DNA of 8,930 bases from an uncultured Eubacteriales bacterium (GCA_902475515.1 CABSAB010000040.1:1-8930); one strand, 5' to 3'. Positions 1-5,197 are shown, counted from the first letter of the stretch. The notes: generated from the letters alone by a model not told the origin. Numbers and translations: made by a program.

Positions 1-1
1 A

Positions 2-625
2 GGGAACGCCCTCGACTTCGCCACCAGCCTCCATATTCCCAAGACCATCCCCGAGGCTGTCATCAACATCATCGAGGGCGTTCCCTTCCCGGTGGACATG
101 GGCGGATTCAATGAAAAGTATTTCACCTATGTGGCCGCCTTTGGGGCTTTTACCAAGGTCAGCTACGCCACCCCCCACGCCAGCAAGCAGGCCCTGGGCC
201 GGGCGGCCTATATTTTGGAGGGCGTCCGTTCCCTCACAGATATTCGCCCCATCCACGTCACCGTGGACGCCAAGGAGGCGCACATTGAGGACGATGTGAT
301 CCTGGGCATGGTCACCAATGCCACCAGTGTGGGCGGCTTTAAGGCCCTGGATGATTCCATCGTCAAGATGGATGACGGCCTCAACGAGATCATTCTGGTC
401 CGCGCTCCCAAAAGTCTGGCCGATTACAACGCCATCGTCGGAAGTCTCATCACCCGGGACTTCAAGGCCGACCATTTTCATATTTTCCAGACGGACGCCG
501 TGACCATGCACTTTGATACGTCCGTGCCCTGGACTCTGGATGGGGAATTTGGCGGCGAAACGGAATTCGCCACCATCACCAACATCCCAACGCCGCTGAA
601 GATCATGGTGCCGCAGGAGAAATAA
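2..625 (+). CDS. Diacylglycerol kinase / YegS-BmrU family lipid kinase, C-terminal part (5' end missing)
   Basis: The visible 207 residues cover the end of the catalytic N-terminal domain and the whole C-terminal beta-sandwich of a DagK/YegS-type kinase, which phosphorylates diacylglycerol or a related lipid with ATP at the inner membrane face and recycles lipids in Gram-positives. Support: a nucleotide-region motif reading G-N-A-L-D-F-A (family form G-[ST]-x-N-D-F-A) followed by TSLHIP, then FTYVAAFGAFTKVSYATP, matching the family's FxxVASFGxFTxVSYxTP block. The GGDGT motif lies upstream of the window. The frame is open from base 2, so the ATG at 92 is internal and not the start. The usual invariant Asn is Leu here, but those bases lie in an inverted repeat at the sequence edge and may be an artefact. 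The gene ends 10 nt before a terminator stem and converges on the Hrb-like gene. Family confident; exact substrate unknown. Confidence 0.85.
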   Translation, partial: GNALDFATSLHIPKTIPEAVINIIEGVPFPVDMGGFNEKYFTYVAAFGAFTKVSYATPHASKQALGRAAYILEGVRSLTDIRPIHVTVDAKEAHIEDDVILGMVTNATSVGGFKALDDSIVKMDDGLNEIILVRAPKSLADYNAIVGSLITRDFKADHFHIFQTDAVTMHFDTSVPWTLDGEFGGETEFATITNIPTPLKIMVPQEK

Positions 626-634
626 AAACCGCGC

Positions 635-666
635 AAAAAAGCAGTCTCAAACGAGACTGCTTTTTT
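635..666. terminator. Bidirectional intrinsic terminator
   Basis: An 8-bp perfect stem (641-648 GCAGTCTC with 653-660 GAGACTGC) has an AAAC loop, six A before and six T after. It can end transcription of the lipid kinase on the + strand and of the flavin reductase-rubredoxin gene on the - strand, whose stop codon is at 680-682. Confidence 0.92.
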
Positions 667-679
667 ATTTTTCCGATTC

Positions 680-1285
680 TTATCCGATCTTCTCAAAGGC
701 CTCCACCCCATGCTTGCACAGTGGGCAGATAAAATCCTCCGGCAGCTCCTCACCCTCGTAGATGTACCCACAGATGGTGCAGCGCCAGCCCTTCACCGCA
801 GGCTTCGGCTCCGGCTTGGGCTTGATATTCCCCTGATAGTAGCTGTAGCTCACCGGAGCCTTCCCCTCCAGCACATCGCAGTCCACCACATCCGCCAGGA
901 ACTGCGTGTGGGTCCCCAGATCCATGGAGGATACCACCTTGCACGAGAGATATCCGCAGGAGGCCCAGTTCAGATAGGGCACCCCGTGCACATCCTCCTT
1001 GGTGTTCAGCCCCGCGAACTTGTCCACATCCCGGCTGCTCTGGAACCCAAAGTGCTGGAACAGCCCAAAGGGTGCGTTTTCGTCCAGCAGCGACAGGGCA
1101 AATACGCCGGATTCCTGGATCAGGTCATGGGTAAAATTCGCTTTGTTCACCGTTACGGTGATCCGCAGGGGCTTGCTGGTCACCTGCATGGCCGTGTTGA
1201 TGATGCATCCGCCGGCCTTTCCCCCGCTCTTGGAGGACAGCATATACAGCCCACAGGTCAAATTGTGCAGTGCCTTTGTATTCAT
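680..1285 (-). CDS. Flavin reductase-rubredoxin fusion (high-molecular-weight rubredoxin, Hrb-like)
   Basis: A 201-residue two-domain redox protein. Residues 1-150 form an FMN-binding flavin reductase-like domain (start NTKALHNLTCGLYMLSS, then the motif INTAMQVTSKP). A Pro/Lys linker (155-162) leads to a rubredoxin domain at 167-201 with iron ligands Cys169, Cys172, Cys187 and Cys190. Only 14 residues separate the two C-x-x-C pairs, the short spacing of rubrerythrin-type rubredoxins. The same fusion is Hrb of Moorella, which passes electrons from NAD(P)H to the flavodiiron protein FprA for NO or O2 reduction in the cytoplasm; that role is inferred here, and no fprA is in the window. The ATG at 1283-1285 is chosen over a 40-residue-longer frame because AAGGAG lies 8 nt upstream and because the longer frame runs through the promoter. 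Probably monocistronic. Confidence 0.88.
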   Translation of the reverse strand: MNTKALHNLTCGLYMLSSKSGGKAGGCIINTAMQVTSKPLRITVTVNKANFTHDLIQESGVFALSLLDENAPFGLFQHFGFQSSRDVDKFAGLNTKEDVHGVPYLNWASCGYLSCKVVSSMDLGTHTQFLADVVDCDVLEGKAPVSYSYYQGNIKPKPEPKPAVKGWRCTICGYIYEGEELPEDFICPLCKHGVEAFEKIG

Positions 1286-1345
1286 AAGACCGCTCCTTTT
1301 ATATGGCCGCAGGCTGCCGGCCCGCGCCGTTCTATTCCGGCTTTT

Positions 1346-1374
1346 AGCATACCAAATCCCACCGCAAATGTCAA
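1346..1374 (-). promoter_or_regulatory. SigA-type promoter of the flavin reductase-rubredoxin gene
   Basis: Read on the - strand, a perfect -35 TTGACA (1374-1369) is followed after exactly 17 nt by a -10 TATGCT (1351-1346). The start codon is about 60 nt further on, preceded by AAGGAG. The promoter lies inside the upstream extension of the longer possible frame, which supports the shorter protein. Confidence 0.85.
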
Positions 1375-1386
1375 TCACACGAAGCA

Positions 1387-1424
1387 CAGGATGCAGTTCC
1401 TGCAAGCTTTGTCGTCATTGCAGG
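1387..1424. promoter_or_regulatory. Inverted repeats between divergent promoters, candidate operator
   Basis: Two nested dyads lie just upstream of the Hrb-like gene's -35: CAGGA-N6-TCCTG (1387-1402) and CCTGCAA-N12-TTGCAGG (1399-1424). They share the CCTG at 1399-1402, so they could be operator half-sites or just a short hairpin. I recognise no known regulator consensus in them. Confidence 0.3.
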
Positions 1425-1445
1425 ATTTCCCGCAAATATTGGGAT

Positions 1446-1505
1446 AAAATTTTTTGAACTTTTTTCACAAAACCTATTGACAGTTTCAAGATTTCATTGT
1501 ATATT
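1446..1505 (+). promoter_or_regulatory. Very strong SigA promoter with UP-like A/T tract
   Basis: A perfect -35 TTGACA (1477-1482), a 17-nt spacer and a -10 TATATT (1500-1505) predict a start near 1511-1513. The stretch 1446-1472 upstream of the -35 is almost wholly A/T with phased A and T runs, like the UP elements of rRNA and abundant-RNA promoters. No ordinary gene follows before the terminator at 2008, so this promoter seems to serve the mini-ORF RNA. Confidence 0.85.
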
Positions 1506-1535
1506 ATAGACACAAAGAAGAAAGAGGTGATTCCA

Positions 1536-1547
1536 GTGAAGACCTGA
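1536..1547 (+). CDS. Mini-ORF 1: fM-K-T-stop
   Basis: GTG AAG ACC TGA follows GAGGTGAT (1524-1531), an extended match to the anti-Shine-Dalgarno sequence, but with only 4 nt between it and the GTG. It begins about 25 nt from the predicted RNA start and is the only unit using GTG. Translation is plausible but unproven. Confidence 0.3.
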   Translation: MKT

Positions 1548-1704
1548 AGCACGGCAGTTCAGCGAGGGAACTCGCCGGAAGATATGACAGAACGCTGTGT
1601 GTAATCTTGCAGTATTTATTTTTCAGAAAGGATATGATCCACTTCTTTGAAATCCGGAGTATCCGGTTCAAAATAGATACTACAGATTCAGGAGGAACGG
1701 TCCC

Positions 1705-1716
1705 ATGTACGGATAA
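1705..1716 (+). CDS. Mini-ORF 2: M-Y-G-stop
   Basis: ATG TAC GGA TAA lies 8 nt after a perfect AGGAGGA (1690-1696), a textbook initiation site for a frame of three sense codons. This is the first full GGAGGA...CCCATG box of the RNA. Confidence 0.45.
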   Translation: MYG

Positions 1717-1756
1717 ATCATTCGTCCAAAAACATTGCGATGGAGGCTAGCATCCC

Positions 1757-1768
1757 ATGAGAAAGTAG
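1757..1768 (+). CDS. Mini-ORF 3: M-R-K-stop
   Basis: ATG AGA AAG TAG follows GGAGG (1742-1746) at 10 nt. The stop codon's last base begins a small GCGG-CTATT-CCGC hairpin (1768-1780). AGA is a rare-type arginine codon for a G+C-rich genome. Confidence 0.42.
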   Translation: MRK

Positions 1769-1819
1769 CGGCTATTCCGCATTTTGAAAACACTTTGATC
1801 TTCACGGAGGATCGGGCCC

Positions 1820-1831
1820 ATGAACAAGTGA
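1820..1831 (+). CDS. Mini-ORF 4: M-N-K-stop
   Basis: ATG AAC AAG TGA follows GGAGGAT (1806-1812) at 7 nt. It shares the box pattern of the units at 1691 and 1927. Confidence 0.45.
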   Translation: MNK

Positions 1832-1890
1832 TTTTTGGAAAGAATCGTAATCCACATTCGACCGATGCAAATGCATCAGAGGACAGACCA

Positions 1891-1899
1891 ATGTACTAA
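1891..1899 (+). CDS. Mini-ORF 5: M-Y-stop
   Basis: ATG TAC TAA has two sense codons and follows AGAGGA (1878-1883) at 7 nt. It is the minimal frame of the series and the closest in form to the phage lambda bar minigenes, which trap peptidyl-tRNA. A GATGC-AAAT-GCATC hairpin (1864-1877) sits directly before its ribosome binding site. Confidence 0.42.
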   Translation: MY

Positions 1900-1939
1900 T
1901 ACCTTTTTTACCGGTAATACGTATTTGGAGGACAGTCCC

Positions 1940-1951
1940 ATGAACAGCTAA
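1940..1951 (+). CDS. Mini-ORF 6: M-N-S-stop
   Basis: ATG AAC AGC TAA follows GGAGGA (1927-1932) at 7 nt. Its box (GGAGGACAGTCCCATG) is the clearest example of the repeated unit. Confidence 0.45.
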   Translation: MNS

Positions 1952-1983
1952 GTTCAAAAAACAAAAGAAAGGATGAGAGGGGT

Positions 1984-2007
1984 ATGATCGATCCCACCCA
2001 GCAGTAG
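1984..2007 (+). CDS. Mini-ORF 7: M-I-D-P-T-Q-Q-stop, abutting the terminator
   Basis: ATG ATC GAT CCC ACC CAG CAG TAG; the stop ends at 2007, and the 5' arm of the terminator starts at 2008. A ribosome ending here would cover that arm. The initiation signal is less clear: AAAGGA (1968-1973) at 10 nt, or GAGAGGGG, which is too close. An overlapping frame ATG AGA GGG GTA TGA (1973-1987) shares an ATGA with it, which would allow re-initiation. Confidence 0.35.
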   Translation: MIDPTQQ

Positions 2008-2053
2008 CTGCCGTGTATGACAGAAGGAACGTCATGCACGGCAGTTTTATTTT
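2008..2053 (+). terminator. Strong intrinsic terminator of the mini-ORF RNA
   Basis: CTGCCGTG-T-ATGAC (2008-2021) pairs with GTCAT-G-CACGGCAG (2031-2044), giving 14 bp including one T-G wobble, around a 9-nt loop. TTTTATTTT follows. Confidence 0.88.
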
Positions 2054-2068
2054 ATAAATCATGTCCCA

Positions 2069-2091
2069 CCTCCCGCCCGGGAGGCTTTTTT
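2069..2091 (+). terminator. Second, tandem intrinsic terminator
   Basis: CCTCCC (2069-2074) pairs with GGGAGG (2079-2084) across a GCCC loop, followed by one C and six T. It lies 25 bp upstream of the MATE promoter, so read-through from the RNA would meet two stops before the exporter gene. Confidence 0.75.
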
Positions 2092-2115
2092 CTGCCCTGC
2101 GGGCACAAAAATTCA

Positions 2116-2145
2116 TTGACATCCCCGCCCTCCATGTGGTTCAAT
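2116..2145 (+). promoter_or_regulatory. Probable promoter of the first MATE gene
   Basis: A perfect -35 TTGACA (2116-2121) and an 18-nt spacer precede a weak -10 TTCAAT (2140-2145), about 35 nt from the GTG start. The weak -10 suggests modest basal expression. Confidence 0.55.
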
Positions 2146-2180
2146 AGATATTAAGCATTCTATCAATCGGAGGAACCACT

Positions 2181-3539
2181 GTGGAAAAACAAGAAACTTT
2201 GATCAATGACATGTCCCAGGGCCCCGTCCTGAGCAAGCTCACCCGGTTCGCCGTACCCATCATGCTGGCAAACCTCCTTCAGGCGGTCTACAGCATGGTG
2301 GATATGATCGTCGTGGGCCAGTTTGGCGGCCCCGCGGGCCTGTCTGCCGTGGGCATCGGCGGCCAGCTGCAAACCCTGTTCCTGGCCATCGGCATGGGCT
2401 TTTCCAATGGCGGTCAGGTCGTCATTTCCCAGCAGGTGGGCGCCAAGAGCGAGAAGATCTCCCGCACCATCGGCACCATGCTCACCACAGAGCTGATCCT
2501 GGCCATCGTCGCGGGCTTCATCGGCATCGCTCTGCATACCCCCATTCTGGAGCTGATGAACACCCCCTCCGCCGCCTGGCAGGAGGCCGTGCACTATCTC
2601 ATCATCTGCTCCTGCGGCATGATCTTTATTTACGGTTATAATGCCCTGTGCGCCATTCTTCGGGGCATGGGCGAGAGCAAGCTCCCCATGGTGTTTATTG
2701 CCATTGCATCCCTGGTCAATGTGGTCCTGGATCTGCTGTTTGTGGGCGCGTTCTGCTGGGGCGCTGCCGGTGCCGCTGCGGCCACGGTCATCGCCCAAGC
2801 CATTGCCTTTTCCTGTGCGGCGGTCTACCTCTACCGCCATAAGGAGGCGGCTCAGTTTGATTTCCATCTCAAGAGCTTTGCCATCGACTTTGGCCAGCTG
2901 AAGGCCCTGTGCCGCCTGGGCATCCCCTTTGTGGTGCAGCAGTTCCTCATCACCGGCTCCATCACCTTTGTCAATGCCCAGGTCAACGCCTACGATGTCA
3001 TTGCTTCGGCTGTAGATTCCGTGGGCGGCAAGCTCAATACCGTGGTCAACGTCATCACCGGCGCCATTTCCACCGCCAGCGCTACCATGATCGCCCAGAG
3101 CTTCGGCGCCAAGAAGCTGGACCGGGTGCAGCACACCGTCCGTGCCTGCATGATCATCTGCATGGCGTGGTGGGCGATCCTTACTGTCTGCTACCTGCTT
3201 TTGCCCCGTCAGATTTTTAGCCTGTTCACCTCCGACCCCGAGGTTTTGGACCTGGCCCCCACCTACCTCCGCTTTGCGGTGGTATGGCTCCTGGCCCTGT
3301 GCTCCATGTGCGCGCCCTTCTCCCTGGTGGAGGGCATCGGCTACGCCAGCTTTAATCTGGTGGTAGGCCTGCTGGACGGCGTCGCCGCCCGGATCGGCCT
3401 GAGCCTGTTGCTGGGCCACTTCATGGGCCTCACGGGCTTCTGGCTGGGCAACGGCCTGGCAGGCTTCGTCACCACCATCGCCATGGGCATCTACTATCTC
3501 ACCGGCCGCTGGAAAACCCGCCAGCTGGTCACCGAGTAA
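2181..3539 (+). CDS. MATE family multidrug efflux transporter (first of two)
   Basis: A 452-residue inner-membrane exporter of the MATE family, which extrudes cationic drugs or metabolites using a Na+ or H+ gradient; the length is typical for 12 membrane helices. The two homologous six-helix halves are visible: PIMLANLLQAVYSMVDMIVVGQF opens the first, with Asp41 at the position of the conserved helix-1 ion-coupling acid, and GIPFVVQQF starts the second near residue 249. Family signatures include ILRGMGES, STASATMIAQSFGAKK and a C-terminal LTGRWKTRQL. GTG at 2181 is chosen because GGAGGA (2169-2174) lies 6 nt upstream and the N-terminus aligns with that of the next gene. It is a paralogue of that gene, which has its own promoter. 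The mini-ORF RNA ends about 130 nt upstream and could influence its expression. Substrate unknown. Confidence 0.9.
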   Translation: MEKQETLINDMSQGPVLSKLTRFAVPIMLANLLQAVYSMVDMIVVGQFGGPAGLSAVGIGGQLQTLFLAIGMGFSNGGQVVISQQVGAKSEKISRTIGTMLTTELILAIVAGFIGIALHTPILELMNTPSAAWQEAVHYLIICSCGMIFIYGYNALCAILRGMGESKLPMVFIAIASLVNVVLDLLFVGAFCWGAAGAAAATVIAQAIAFSCAAVYLYRHKEAAQFDFHLKSFAIDFGQLKALCRLGIPFVVQQFLITGSITFVNAQVNAYDVIASAVDSVGGKLNTVVNVITGAISTASATMIAQSFGAKKLDRVQHTVRACMIICMAWWAILTVCYLLLPRQIFSLFTSDPEVLDLAPTYLRFAVVWLLALCSMCAPFSLVEGIGYASFNLVVGLLDGVAARIGLSLLLGHFMGLTGFWLGNGLAGFVTTIAMGIYYLTGRWKTRQLVTE

Positions 3540-3545
3540 GCGCCA

Positions 3546-3589
3546 AACGCCTCACTCTCACGGGTGGGGCGTTCTCTTTCTATGTTTTT
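3546..3589 (+). terminator. Probable terminator after the first MATE gene
   Basis: AACGCCTCAC (3546-3555) pairs with GTGGGGCGTT (3564-3573), 10 bp with one wobble and an 8-nt loop. The following T-rich stretch is interrupted (CTCTTTCTATGTTTTT), so efficiency may be partial. Confidence 0.6.
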
Positions 3590-3625
3590 CACAAAAAGCA
3601 CGGCTTCCCCACCGCAAACCTTGGC

Positions 3626-3654
3626 TTGCAGTATATTTTTCTCTATGATATAAT
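3626..3654 (+). promoter_or_regulatory. Extended -10 promoter of the second MATE gene
   Basis: A perfect TATAAT (3649-3654) preceded by TG-A (3646-3648) makes an extended -10. The -35 is poor (TTGCAG, 3626-3631, 17-nt spacer). The leader is about 55 nt and A/T-rich, and carries no mini-ORF boxes like those before the first MATE gene. Confidence 0.65.
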
Positions 3655-3716
3655 GCCTCTTGAAGACATAATATTTTCATATCTAAATTATTTTTTAAGG
3701 AGCCAAGGAATCTCTT

Positions 3717-5081
3717 ATGGAAAAAACAATGATCAAGGACCTCACCACCGGCAGCGTTGGCAGGGAGCTCCTGCGTTTTTCATTCCCCTTCATGCTCTCC
3801 AACGCCCTGCAGACGGTCTATAATCTGGTAGACATGGTGGTTGTGGGCCAGTTTGTGGGTGCTTCCGGTCTAACGGCGGTTTCCATTGGCGGTCAAATTG
3901 TATGGCTGCTGTGCTGTCTTGGCATCGGCTACGCCTCCGGCGGCCAGATATTCATCTCCCAGCTGGTGGGCGCGGGCGACCATGCGGGCATCCGCCGAAC
4001 CATTGGCACACTGTTTACCTCTGTCGCCATATATGCCATTGCATTCTCTGTTCTGGGTATTGCATTGCAGCATCCCCTGCTGACCCTGCTCAACACCCCG
4101 CCTGAGGCCATGGCGCAAGCCCGTGATTATGTGGTGATCTGCAGCGCCGGGCTGTTCTTTGTCGCCGGTTATAACACGGTTTCGGCGATCCTCCGCGGCA
4201 TGGGCGATTCCACCCGTCCCTTCATCTTCATCGCCATTTCGGCCACGCTGAACGTGATCCTGGACCTGATCTTTGTCGGTCCGCTGGGCATGGAAACCGC
4301 CGGAGCCGCCCTGGCCACCATTCTGGCCCAGGCCGTGAGCTTTGTAATTTCCATCATCTATCTCTACATCCGCCGGGACAGCTTTGGCTTTGACTTCAAG
4401 CTGAAGAGCTTCGCCATTGACGGCCGCACCTTCAAGGCCCTTTCGAACCTTGGCCTCCCCCTGACGGTCCAGACCACCGCCATCAATGTCTCCATGCTCT
4501 ATGTCACCGCCGGGGTCAACAGCTACGGTCTGGTCTACTCCTCGGTATTCGGCATCGGCAGCAAGCTCCATAATGTCATGTTTATCATCACCAATTCCAT
4601 CTCCACCGCCAGTGCCACCATGTTCGGCCAGAACCTGGGCGCAGGTAAATTTGACCGGGTGAAAAAGATCTTCTGGTTCGGTAATCTCTACTGTATCATC
4701 TTCTTCGCGTTTGTGGCGGTGGCCTGTCTGCTGTTCCCGGAACCCATCTTCCGGATGTTCACCCAGGATGCGGAGGTCCTGTCTCTGGCTGCCCCCTATA
4801 TGGTCTCCCTGGTGGTCATGTACTTCGGCTTTGCCACCATGACCTCCGGCATCGCCCTGATCAACGGCATCGGCAACGGCTCCCTGAGCCTCATCACCGC
4901 CCTGCTGGACGGCGTCATCGTCCGCATCGGCCTGTGCATGCTGATGTCCGGCCCCCTGGGCCTGGGCGTCTGGGGCTATTTCTGGGGCAACGCCCTGGCA
5001 GGCTTCGTCAGCACCATCATCGGCGATTTCTATTATCTCACCGGCCTGTGGAAAAAGCGCAGGCTCATGGTGGAGCAGTAA
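3717..5081 (+). CDS. MATE family multidrug efflux transporter (second of two)
   Basis: A 454-residue MATE exporter of full typical length, predicted to span the membrane 12 times. Landmarks: PFMLSNALQTVYNLVDMVVVGQF with Asp39 in helix 1, AILRGMGDSTRP before helix 5, the second-half start near GLPLTVQTT, STASATMFGQNLGAG, and a closing LTGLWKKRRLMVEQ. The N-terminus, the LRGMG block and the C-terminal tail closely resemble the preceding gene, so the two arose by duplication, but divergence in the helices suggests different substrates. ATG at 3717 has AAGGAA (3705-3710) 6 nt upstream; a second ATG four codons later is less well placed. It has its own extended -10 promoter and is not coupled to the first gene. 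It ends at a strong terminator shared with the convergent - strand gene. Confidence 0.9.
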   Translation: MEKTMIKDLTTGSVGRELLRFSFPFMLSNALQTVYNLVDMVVVGQFVGASGLTAVSIGGQIVWLLCCLGIGYASGGQIFISQLVGAGDHAGIRRTIGTLFTSVAIYAIAFSVLGIALQHPLLTLLNTPPEAMAQARDYVVICSAGLFFVAGYNTVSAILRGMGDSTRPFIFIAISATLNVILDLIFVGPLGMETAGAALATILAQAVSFVISIIYLYIRRDSFGFDFKLKSFAIDGRTFKALSNLGLPLTVQTTAINVSMLYVTAGVNSYGLVYSSVFGIGSKLHNVMFIITNSISTASATMFGQNLGAGKFDRVKKIFWFGNLYCIIFFAFVAVACLLFPEPIFRMFTQDAEVLSLAAPYMVSLVVMYFGFATMTSGIALINGIGNGSLSLITALLDGVIVRIGLCMLMSGPLGLGVWGYFWGNALAGFVSTIIGDFYYLTGLWKKRRLMVEQ

Positions 5082-5088
5082 CCGCATC

Positions 5089-5129
5089 AAAAAGCCGCCT
5101 TGCAGAACGCATCTGCAAGGCGGCTTTTT
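5089..5129. terminator. Strong bidirectional terminator
   Basis: A perfect 13-bp stem (5094-5106 with 5112-5124) around an ACGCA loop is flanked by A5 and T5. It ends the second MATE gene on the + strand and the exported-protein gene on the - strand. Confidence 0.95.
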
Positions 5130-5140
5130 CCATCCAAACC

Positions 5141-5197
5141 GTCCCGGCCCCGCCGGGACACCACATCTCCACTCTTAACTCTTAACTCTTAACTCTC
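5141..5197 (-). repeat. Heptamer-plus-hairpin repeat element, copy 1
   Basis: Read on the - strand: tandem AGTTAAG heptamers (three full units, 5194-5174), a short spacer, then a perfect 8-bp hairpin GTCCCGGC-N3-GCCGGGAC (5159-5141). Copy 2 at 6173-6215 has the same order, the identical hairpin arms and matching spacer bases. The exported-protein gene's stop codon lies inside the heptamers. Confidence 0.75.

Larger units (their letters stand above)
1512..2053 (+). ncRNA. Candidate ~540-nt structured RNA carrying tandem mini-ORFs
   Basis: This transcription unit is bounded by a near-consensus promoter and a strong intrinsic terminator, is visibly more A/T-rich than its flanks, and holds no long open frame. 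It contains a repeated box (GGAGGA, a few bases, CCCATG) at 1691, 1742, 1806 and 1927, with a variant at 1878. Each box has its ATG 13-15 nt from the box start, followed after 1-2 further codons by an in-frame stop. Several local hairpins can be drawn: 1552-1577 (CGGCAGTTC against GAACT-C-GCCG), 1649-1669 (CCGG-AGTAT-CCGG with GAA/TTC extension), 1768-1780 (GCGG-CTATT-CCGC) and 1864-1877 (GATGC-AAAT-GCATC). The 5' end and the terminator share 11-nt and 10-nt identical segments. I cannot match it to an RNA family from memory. A long attenuated leader of the MATE gene is the main alternative to a stand-alone RNA. Confidence 0.65.

Noticed and set aside
710..1447. A 245-codon + strand frame opposite the Hrb-like gene
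   Set aside because: The opposite strand encodes a recognisable flavin reductase-rubredoxin with promoter and ribosome binding site; this frame is its shadow.
1452..1470. Rex-like redox operator
   Set aside because: The spacing is one base too long and one half-site is imperfect. An A/T-rich promoter-upstream tract explains it equally well.
1634..1750. A 38-codon + strand frame starting MIHFFEIR
   Set aside because: Its AAAGG is only about 2 nt from the ATG, and the frame runs through the GGAGGA/ATG box at 1691. The sequence looks structural rather than coding.
1802..2122. A 106-codon - strand open frame across the mini-ORF RNA
   Set aside because: It crosses both terminators, has no good ribosome binding site and shows no recognisable protein pattern.
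2163..5090. Long - strand open frames (about 400 codons) opposite both MATE genes
   Set aside because: Their products are rich in Gly, Asp, His and Gln, the usual shadow of G+C-rich membrane-protein genes. The + strand proteins are clear MATE family members.
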